From Monomorium pharaonis (Eukaryota > Arthropoda > Insecta > Hymenoptera > Formicidae), in contig NC_050470.1 of NCBI RefSeq assembly GCF_013373865.1, forward strand, positions 11,268,373 to 11,332,372: 64,000 bases of DNA, read 5' to 3'. The notes below the pieces were generated by a model. The model ran no database searches, was not told the origin of the DNA, and saw only the letters and a list, made by a program, of their open reading frames with translations. The translations under genes and the position numbers were made by a program. Of this stretch, positions 56,859-64,000 are shown in pieces (within the stretch, counting starts at the first letter, position 1; each line of letters opens with the position of its first letter).

Positions 56859-57032
56859 TTAAATCCAATATTCTCGATCTTCGTCCATTAGGGGAAGCAT
56901 GTTGAATAGACGGCGCAAGTCCCAAACGTCGGCTTCGCCAAATTGGCCGCACGATCGTTCAACGTTGTCGTCATTCTGCCCTCTCAGTATATCGCGACGA
57001 TATCGCGTCCAGAATTTTTTATTGATATTCAT
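56859..57032 (-). CDS. Small ORF, 57 residues, unrecognised
   Basis: ATG to TAA on the minus strand: MNINKKFWTRYRRDILRGQN, then DDNVERSCGQFGEADVWDL and ending DREYWI. Charged, with sensible codon use. No homologue recognised. It sits between the BEL fragment and a 3' block, so it may be part of a retroelement. Confidence 0.25.
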   Translation of the reverse strand: MNINKKFWTRYRRDILRGQNDDNVERSCGQFGEADVWDLRRLFNMLPLMDEDREYWI

Positions 57033-57114
57033 ACTAGACTGTGTGTTAGAATAAATATGAATTAAATTTTAAAATTTTTCTTATTCATTTATAAGACCTA
57101 CCCTCATTCCCCGA

Positions 57115-57397
57115 CTAAAGACTGCATCGGGTCCGATCCCGAGTTAAAACAATTAAATTTGTTGATTCGAAATCAGGACCAACGGACACACAGCTCGGAG
57201 ATAGGGGTTATAGTGAGCCTACCGGCACACTGACCCACATTTCTGGCAATAAAGAGTGCGTTCGCCCCTAAGGCACTTGTCTTTTTCTCGAGTCTGTGCC
57301 TTCGGGAGTCGTGTCATGTTACGTCCTTCCTTCTTTATCTACCATACTTAACCAATCTCCCGATCCTAGCCAAAAATCCATAAAGCTGGACGTAACA
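57115..57397 (+). mobile_element. 3' terminal block of the TGTTACGTCC family, copy
   Basis: ACTGCATCGGGTCCGATCCC ... GGCAATAAAGAGTGCGTTCG ... tail TGTTACGTCCTTCC to GGACGTAACA. Very similar to 58225-58506. Contains an AATAAA. Confidence 0.75.
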
Positions 57398-57539
57398 CTA
57401 CAGTATAACCTAATATTTTAATGTTATTTATAAACGTGTAATATGTCAATAATATTTCTGTAATATGTTACTGTAATATGTAATTGTTGATATATTGCAA
57501 TTTTGCTGCGATATTACTGTAATATTTCGTGCTCTGTGG

Positions 57540-58140
57540 GATACTCATATTTTCGGTTTTTTGATGCTATCGTGACGAACATTCAATATACTTTTTTACT
57601 TTTTCGTTCCTGAAAGTTTCACTCGTAATATTTGACGTCGTTGTTGATTGCAGTGCTGCACATAATATAATCGACATAATAATTTTTGTACTGACCCCAA
57701 CACGTTGATCATGAAGAGAGAAGAGAATTTTGAACGGAGAAAGACAACGATAGCAACAGGTGGCATCAAAAATTTATTCGTGATGGGCCTCCATCAGCAG
57801 GAGACATTTGTTTCTGGGGATCACTCGATCTTCTTAATTACGATTCCGAAGAGTAATTAGTGTTTGCGATACCACAGGTGTATTCATTAGGATAATATAG
57901 GATGCAGCGCAGAATCTACATGCAAGATAAATGTGTCATTGGAGATTAAAAAGCATCGTAAAAACATTTTGAGAGAGAATGTCTTCCTGATTGCTTTCGA
58001 AACTAAGCAAAAGCTCTTCTTTAATATGAATAAAGAGCATACAAACGTACGTGTGTATGAGAAAATGTTTAACATGTCGATAAAGTTGAGAAGGTTTAAA
58101 TGGTCGCAGCTAGATCTTGGTGCTGAGATCTTATAATTAA
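57540..58140 (+). other. Unassigned sequence with a short frame
   Basis: A frame at 57933-58136 (MSLEIKKHRKNILRENVFLI...) is open but has no recognisable features. It lies between two copies of the 3' block. Confidence 0.2.
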
Positions 58141-58224
58141 AAAAAATATATTAATTTTATAATCTTAGCTCATATAAACTGTACGCCGACAAATTCGTCA
58201 GACTTAAAACACAGTTATAAGCTA

Positions 58225-58506
58225 AATGTCCGGCATCGGGTCCGATCCCGAGTTAAAACAATTAAATTTGTTGACTCGAAACCAGGACCAACGGACGCAC
58301 AGCTCAGAGATAGGGGTTATAGTGAGTCTACCGGCACACTGACCCACATTTCTGGCAATAAAGAGTGCGTTCGCCCCTAAGGCACTTGTCTATTTCCCAA
58401 GCCTGTGCCTTCGGGAGTCGTATCATGTTACGTTCTTCCTTCTTTATCTACCATACCTAACCAATCTTCCGAACCTAGCCAAAAATCCATAAACCTGGAC
58501 GTAACA
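58225..58506 (+). mobile_element. 3' terminal block of the TGTTACGTCC family, copy
   Basis: Second close copy, about 1.1 kb after the first and in the same orientation, with the same AATAAA and the same ~80-bp tail ending GGACGTAACA. Confidence 0.75.
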
Positions 58507-58622
58507 GACGTATTGTTCAACATTTTTACGTGGCTTACAAATACCTTAAAGTTATTACATATTTATTACTCTACGCTAAAATTTACTCTTTGAGCGCCTT
58601 TTCCTCTTATCCATATTAGTTT

Positions 58623-58830
58623 TGTTACGTCTGAACCTTGGGAGATTTAATTTTGTTTCGAACGGTGAAGGGTATTTCGAAGGGACGCAGGTAAGACAGA
58701 GAAAGACGTAACTCACACAATTCCCGTAGACACGTAAATAAAAAGGACAGGTACCTCTAAATCACTTTAACTCGGGACCAGGTGCAATCTTTGATTCGGG
58801 AGTAGAAATCTGGGGGGGAGGGGAGTCTGG
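58623..58830 (-). mobile_element. 3' terminal block of the composite element
   Basis: Minus strand CTCCCCTCCCCCCC, AAAGATTGCACCTGGTCCCG, then a tail ending TTCAGACGTAACA. Shortened relative of the blocks at 57115 and 58225. Confidence 0.55.
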
Positions 58831-59157
58831 AAATTGAGCAGACAATGAAATTACTTAAAACTAAATAAAAAAATACTTTATTCTAACATAAATATACAAA
58901 GATAAGCGCTGAAGTCGTGTTTTTTTTATAGATATTATTATTTAATAATGGTTGGGTAGTTGTAAGTTAGCATAGGCAAACAATAATATTTGTCGCATAA
59001 TTATTTGTTCGTAATAACAAGTAACCATTTTAATACTGAATAATCTAATTATTTGCTTGAAATAATAATTTTGGTACTGGCTAATGTTTGATACATAATT
59101 TTTTTTTTTCAATTACATAATTATGTTTTTAACAAAAATCGGGTGGAGATGAAAGCT

Positions 59158-59794
59158 TTATGGTAATTCCTCAATGGTGGCATTTGAAGGGGGGAAGAAC
59201 TTATAAAAGAAGTCATTGGGGGCTATGAAGGGATGATTATAATAAGGGGTAAAAACGGGAATAACATCGGTAGAACTAAGAGCGGATACAATAAAGAATA
59301 GGACTTTGGGATTTATAGCTTCGGGGACAAGAGCAAAATCGCGGTAATGAAGGACTGCGGGGTCGGTTTTCATCGGGAACTGTTCCAGTAATTCAATTAA
59401 AGAGCTTTGGGAACCATTGTAGTGGTAATAGCGGTGACGGTGCGAAAGAGGAGGTACTCGGCTAGGAACCGAATTGTTATTCGGAATCTTGTACGCTATA
59501 GGTGGAATCCGCGAACTGGGACACTCAGCCGGACTCTCGAGTGGTAGGCTCGGAATCCGCGAACCGGGACAGCCGGCCGGACTCTCGAGCGGTAGGCTCG
59601 GAATCCGCGAACCGGGACGCTTGGCCGGACTCTCGAATGCCAGACTCGAAATCCGCGATTCCCGCCGGAGGTGAAGAGGCCTTTGGACGCGATGTGTGTT
59701 CGGTAGCGTTTGGATAACCGCAAGCTCGTCTGATCGCCCGTCTCCGTGACCGTTTTAGGTTAGACCAATTACGGCGAAAGAATTTATTTTCCAC
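59158..59794 (-). pseudogene. Recurrent unrecognised ORF, copy C (most complete)
   Basis: It starts MENKFFRRNWSNLKRSRRRA (strongly basic), then SRPKASSPPAGIADFES and three 16-residue repeats of the form RESGQASRFADSEPTA. After a frameshift come PSRVPPLSHRHRYYHYNGSQ, SLIELLEQFPMKTDPAVLHY, RDFALVPEAINPKVLFFIVS and FTPYYNHPF, ending IEELP-stop. Combined length would be about 210 residues. The layout of a basic end, low-complexity repeats and a compact C-terminal domain suggests a nucleic-acid-binding structural or accessory protein, but that is inference. Confidence 0.6.
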
Positions 59795-59929
59795 TATAAT
59801 TTTAAAATTTTACATTACCCAATTATGCGTGTTAGGTACGAATGATCGTGGTGGAAGGGCGAGATATCGAGAAAGAGTGGTAATGGAAGGTGCCGATTAA
59901 TAATAAATAAATTAATAATAATAAATAAT

Positions 59930-60354
59930 AAAGTTTATTTACTTAACACAAACAACTGTACAAACAATTTCACAGTAATTGAGATAGGAAAATAACTGAC
60001 ACGGGAATAAGAGTTTCAAGATTATACGGTCGCGTGGAATTAGCAAAGGCACCGAGTGATTAGGCCGTACTAAAATGTGAAGAGTTGTCGAACGCGGTGA
60101 TCGTGCGAAGGACTCAGAAACGAATGCGCGATTAGCAACGAAGAGCGCACAGAGCAACCCTTCGTTGCCAAGTTGCAACGGTTATGTCCTCCCCGAAAGG
60201 CCTCCTTTGTCTAAAAGAGAAAGTTTTTGGAAAGCCTTTCTGGAGAGACGTAATGGTCACCGGATGTATTTTATTGCTTCCAGTTCGGTGTCTAGTCACG
60301 TACAATTACCTGAATATTTTAACTTGCGAAAATTTAGAAGGGTTATTTTGAACA
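59930..60354 (-). repeat. BEL/Pao-type LTR (3' LTR)
   Basis: After the integrase frame the minus strand has a purine tract GGCGGGCGGAA followed by TGTTCAAAATAACCC. A poly(A) signal (AATAAA, about 60269-60275 on the plus coordinate) and a second AATAAA near 59938 lie inside. The far end was not fixed. A frame at 59939-60178 within it is probably not real. Confidence 0.5.
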
Positions 60355-60552
60355 TTCCGCCCGCCTCGGCAGGGAAACTGGTGAAATGTACGGAAGCTAA
60401 TCACAGAGATAAACATGCGATGGCCCGACACTAAGCGATATTAATAATTGATACAAATCATATTCGGTTTCGATAGCCAATACAGTTATGTAAAAGTAGC
60501 GCAATACATTAAATTAATTTTCTAGTAATTAAGGAGAGAAGAAATTTCAAAC

Positions 60553-60985
60553 TTATTTACACGCTGGGGGGAGCGTTCCCCGCATCGCGGCGTTCTCGTC
60601 AGCCACCTCGGTGTGGTTAACGGGAAAGAGTACGAGTTTTGTAATCGGTCGCTTGAATTGAGAGGTGGCAGTTCGCACGGTGACGATACGTATCAGGCCG
60701 TCGTCCTCCGGATGCACGTGGATTATCCGTGCGAGCGGCCATCGCGAGGGCGGCGTATTTTCTTGGCGGATAAGGTAGAGCCGTCTGACCTCGAATCCGT
60801 GCTCCCGCCTATGCCATTTTGAACGCTGCGTCAGCGAATGGAGATATTCCCGGGACCAGCGCTCCCAGAAATGATCTCTCATCCTTTGGATTAATTGCCA
60901 CCGAGTAAGGCGGCCTATAGGTACATCGGCGAAGGACGGCTCCGGCAAGGTAGTAGGGGCAGATTCCAGCAGGATGAAGCGCGGT
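60553..60985 (-). pseudogene. BEL/Pao integrase C-terminal fragment
   Basis: Minus strand: LPEPSFADVPIGRLTRWQLI, HFWERWSREYLHSLTQRSKW, ENTPPSRWPLARIIHVHPED and DGLIRIVTVRTATSQFKRPI, ending LPPACK-stop. This is the post-catalytic end of BEL/Pao integrase. The catalytic core, RT and RNase H are deleted: directly upstream the text is gag. Confidence 0.85.
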
Positions 60986-61225
60986 AAATTGGTTCAGGCA
61001 AGCCCGCACTATCAGTCGCTTGTTTTCGTACCGCTGCATTAGAAGGTCCCAGGCACACTCAAAATTCTCCGCGGTGGTAGACAAGTTGCGAATAAGTAGC
61101 TCAGCATCGCTTCAGGTACGTCTTTAGGTGGTGAAGCTTTTCCACCGTAGTCGTCGTGGAGTCCTGTCCGATGATTGACAAGAACAGGTCTCGGAACGAA
61201 TTCCATTCGTCATAACGACCTGAAT
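60986..61225 (-). pseudogene. BEL/Pao gag middle fragment
   Basis: Minus strand: PRIDLPQF, YDEWNSFRDLFLSIIGQD, TVEKLHHLKTYLK, frameshift, then STTAENFECAWDLLMQRYEN and KRLIVRACLNQFTAL. It corresponds to the DUF1759-like capsid region of BEL gag. It is joined upstream to ORF copy D and downstream to integrase. Confidence 0.8.
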
Positions 61226-61482
61226 TGTGGTAGGTCAATACGCGGTGGTGGACTGGTTAGAGGGGAGGGTCGAGGAACATGAAGTTCTTTGAAGGGGGTG
61301 GTAGGAGAGGAGAATCGAGGAACACGAAGTTCTTCGAAGGGGGTGGTAGGAGAGGACGGATGCGACTCGAGGTACTGTTGAAAAACGCGGTTCAATTCTT
61401 CCCGTGCCCGCCGATTCTGACTTTGACGCCAACGTCTGGCTGTCCAGTGTTTCCGTTTTGGACGGATCGGTCTGTTATTCAC
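61226..61482 (-). pseudogene. Recurrent unrecognised ORF, copy D (N-terminal part), in frame with BEL gag
   Basis: MNNRPIRPKRKHWTARRWRQ, QNRRAREELNRVFQQYLESH, then two SSPTTPFEELRVPR-type repeats, running without a stop into gag-like PPPRIDLPQF. The N-terminus matches copy E. It is preceded by CCCAGCAAGTAGTAAGTC (61578), the same sequence found before copy E. Confidence 0.6.
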
Positions 61483-61589
61483 TACGAAGTGAATAAAATG
61501 ATAAATGACTCGAAGGAAACAACAACAAAAAGGAAGTGACTTGATTATGAATTAAATAGATGACTTACTACTTGCTGGGATGTTTCCTC

Positions 61590-62295
61590 TGGTAATCCGG
61601 AGTGCCGATCTCAGGGTACTCGGGCGGTTCTTGGTTGGCCGGAACAAGTCAGTCCATCGCCCGATTTGGTTTGGGTTTTGAGTATAGGAGAGGGGTTTTT
61701 ATAATTTTCGCTCTTCTTATCTTTAGGTCACTCAAACAAACAATAAAAAAAAGGGGGTCTTTATGTCTTTCTGTAGATTTTAGTGAGAAACATACTTTTA
61801 TTGATTAAGCGCGGACAGCGTTTTTGTTTTGAATAATAAATTTTTATAGTTTCCGGAGGTTCCTTGTTTGAAGACTTTAATTTCATTGAGTTTTAATATT
61901 TCCCTTTTCCTTTGCTTAGCGTCGGGTACCGATCCAAGGCATTGTTAGAGTATGGTTCGGTAATAAAGTTATTATTTATTTTTCTATTCCAGACTCGACA
62001 TTGCCCCAGACTTCCCCCAAAAAATTAAATCATATCTAACGGTTGTTCTCGAAATGGTTTACAGATGGGGAACTATGCATTTGTTTGATGACTATTTCCT
62101 TCGTTTTATGTATTTATTATTCCTCAAGAATAAAATTTTAAATTGCTATATTTCACGAACTTGTGCGTGACGATAGAGCGATCCTCTACAAACATTTCTT
62201 GGTCTTGGCGACCGTTAGAATACGATTCCTCTTACTTAATTGTTTTCCTTACAAGGACAACGAGAAGAAAAACGTTAAGTCCACCGGACGTAACA
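61590..62295 (-). repeat. Terminal repeat of a TGTTACGTCC element inserted in BEL gag
   Basis: Starts TGTTACGTCCGGTGGACTT (minus) exactly where the gag frame stops (…FPAIVEKATIQ). It matches 62880-63782 and 48180-48943. Confidence 0.65.
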
Positions 62296-62296
62296 T

Positions 62297-62554
62297 TTGA
62301 ATAGTGGCTTTCTCCACTATTGCGGGAAAATCTTCTGTGACGTAATCATCTTCGGCGATGTTTGCCTGATGATGCTGAAGAAGCTGCTCGTGCCGACTTT
62401 CAAAGGTCGACCAGCTGCTTTCCAGGTCGGCCAGTCGTGCTTGGACGGATCCCTCCGTAATGTTTGCCTGGTCGAGCTTTTTCAGATTTTCCACGGCATG
62501 CGAGATGCGGCCGTACAACACTTGTTGACTTTGAATTAAGGCTGCGGCATCCAT
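62297..62554 (-). pseudogene. BEL/Pao gag N-terminal fragment
   Basis: Starts MDAAALIQSQQVLYGRIS, then LKKLDQANITEGSVQARLAD, SSWSTFESRHEQLLQ and DDYVTEDFPAIVEKA. It is a helical gag start typical of BEL/Pao. The frame is cut at 62296 by the start of another terminal repeat and gag text resumes only at 61225. Confidence 0.75.
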
Positions 62555-62619
62555 CTCTCTTTCTCACTGGGCTTCTTGAGGTCACACAATCACTCGCGGA
62601 ACGCATGTAATGGAATAGA

Positions 62620-63782
62620 ATATCTCACAAGACTTTGGAGTCGATCGGGTCGTCAGACTCTGAGTTTCAGATGGAGGATGAGTCGCTCGAAGCCGGTCCA
62701 AAGTTGAGTCAGAGTGGATGGAAGTTGACTCGTCAGCCCTTCAGTCCCAGAGGAATTGAAGTTTTACTCACTTAGTCACTTGAGTTCACTTAGGTCTCGA
62801 CTGTGCACTCTCACAGTTATTTAACACTCGGACTCGGCGAGACTTACGCGGACTAATTCGGTCTCTCGGTATGAGGCAAAAGAAAAAAAGCTGCTCGCGA
62901 TCTTTGGGATCGCGGTTTTATAGAAAATTTTCCGAAGGGAAAAATTGAGGTGTAGGCAGTCTTATTCTTGGATTGGTAGGCCCTTTCAAACTCACCAAAT
63001 TTGGAGCTTGTCTATTGGAAACTTGTAAAGTTATTATTTCATAGAGATGATCAACTATTATATCAACTATTATAAATAGTAAAGTTATTATTTCATAGAG
63101 ATGATCAACTATTAATTTCTTCTTGTCTCCGCCCAATTAATTTTGGGTTTTGAGTATAGGAGAAGGGATTTCATGATTTTTGCTCCTCTTATCTATGGGT
63201 CACACAAGTAAACAAACAAAAAAAGGATTTTTATGTCTTTCTGTGGATTATTTGGTGAGAAACGTACTTTTAGTTATCGATTGAGCGCGGACAGCGTTTT
63301 TGCTTCGAATAATAAATTTTATAATTTCCGGAGGTTCCTTGTTTGAAGACTCTAATTTTGTCGAGTATCAATATTTTCCTTTCTTTTTGTTAGCATCGGG
63401 TACCATTCTAGGGCATTGTTTGAGCATGGTTCAGTAATAAAGATAATTATTATTTATTTTTTCTATTCTAGATTCAACACTGTCTCCCAGACTCCTAAAA
63501 AAAATTAAATCATATCTAACGGTTGCTGTTCAAAATGGTTTACAGATACAGAAACTAACGCATTTATTTGATGGCTGTACCTTTCAGTTTATGTATTTAT
63601 TATTCACTAAAAATAAATTTTTAAGTTGTTGCTACATCTCACGAACTTGTGCGTGACGATAGAGCAATCCGTTCCAAACATCTTTTGCTATTGGCGACCG
63701 TTAAAATACGATTTCTCTTACTTTATTATTTTCCTTAGAAGTATAACGAGAAAAAAAAACGTTAAGTTCGCCGGACGTAACA
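62620..63782 (-). repeat. 5' terminal repeat and leader of the composite BEL-related element
   Basis: Minus strand from TGTTACGTCCGGCGAAC at 63782, TATA-like CTATAAAA at 62916-62923, then a leader rich in GACTC and CCATCCACTCTGACTC words before the gag ATG at 62554. The 3' limit of the repeat was not fixed; ATTACA near 62610 is a candidate. Confidence 0.55.
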
Positions 63783-64000
63783 GTTTAATAACAAGGATCG
63801 TTCATATTATCTTCTAAATATTAAAGTTTACTGAGTTACAATACTAAATATTAAAATAGGATAGTACAGAGTTATATGTGCTAATTTAAACGAAAGTAAA
63901 AGAGGATTTTTTTTGTATCTTAAGTTCTATCTTATATGACGCAATGCCATTCAGTTTTTGTTAAGACATTTATGCAGCTCGCTATAGAGGCGCGTGTCCG

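Larger units (their letters stand above)
58623..63782 (-). mobile_element. Composite BEL/Pao-related element with GTTT flanks
   Basis: On the minus strand it starts TGTTACGTCCGGCG at 63782 and ends CAGACGTAACA at 58623. GTTT is present on both outer sides, a possible 4-bp target duplication. Order inside: terminal repeat, gag N-terminus, a second terminal repeat, ORF copy D fused to gag middle, integrase C-terminus, a different BEL-type LTR, ORF copy C, 3' block. This is a mosaic of at least two element types with large deletions. Confidence 0.5.

Noticed and set aside
57887..58136. Frames on both strands at 57.9-58.1 kb as genes
   Set aside because: No motif, splice context or conservation could be seen; kept only as unassigned sequence.

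Overview
The window is AT-rich, intron-bearing eukaryotic nuclear DNA packed with transposons. P450, BEN-domain and DHX33-like exons with GT-AG introns, together with Ty3/gypsy, BEL/Pao, Ty1/copia, mariner and piggyBac-like elements, point to an insect, most plausibly a hymenopteran such as an ant. The species call is inference. No bacterial-type operons, CRISPR arrays or complete RNA genes were seen.

Layout: 1-900 is the terminal part of a retroelement-like repeat whose outer motif is TGTTACGTCC. Positions 901-6192 and 15276-20832 are the arms of a ~5.3 kb inverted duplication. Each arm holds a dead CYP6-like P450 gene and the last two exons of a second, clan-2-like P450. Just before the right arm the clan-2 cassette is tandemly amplified with a 1376-bp period (13.1-16.7 kb). 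Between the arms lies a plus-strand BEN-domain gene (7845-13036) with one coding exon split by a 2.5 kb element. From 20.8 to 27 kb there is a possible viral-polymerase fossil, a tRNA-like sequence, a piggyBac-like foldback with TTAA duplications, and several short-motif-array elements. A young, near-complete gypsy element (27813-32780, minus strand) has two LTRs that look identical and carries a 97-bp internal inverted copy of its own pol. The last exons of a DHX33-like DEAH helicase lie at 33161-37612 on the plus strand. From 38 kb to the end the sequence is almost wholly nested elements: hAT-like ends, a mariner fragment, a TA-flanked MITE, copia and BEL/Pao pieces, and repeated copies of an unrecognised reading frame.

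Two patterns tie the window together. (1) Several unrelated-looking elements share ends of the form CCCAYAYARCAC (or the shorter CCCAG), 2-bp target duplications, and interiors filled with one short palindromic motif each (GGACRTCC, GATATC, GAGCTC, TGTATATACA and others). (2) A repeat family with outer motifs TGTTACGTCC and GGACGTAACA carries an unrecognised protein: basic N-terminus, 16-residue or Pro/Ser-rich middle, and a C-terminal domain with a run of tyrosines, a KTDP motif and a PEAIDP motif. It occurs at five loci and is fused to BEL/Pao coding sequence at two of them.

Functional genes are few: possibly the BEN gene (if the inserted element is absent or spliced out) and the helicase 3' end (if a one-base homopolymer frameshift is a sequence error). 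All P450 copies share inactivating lesions, so the inverted duplication copied genes that were already dead.
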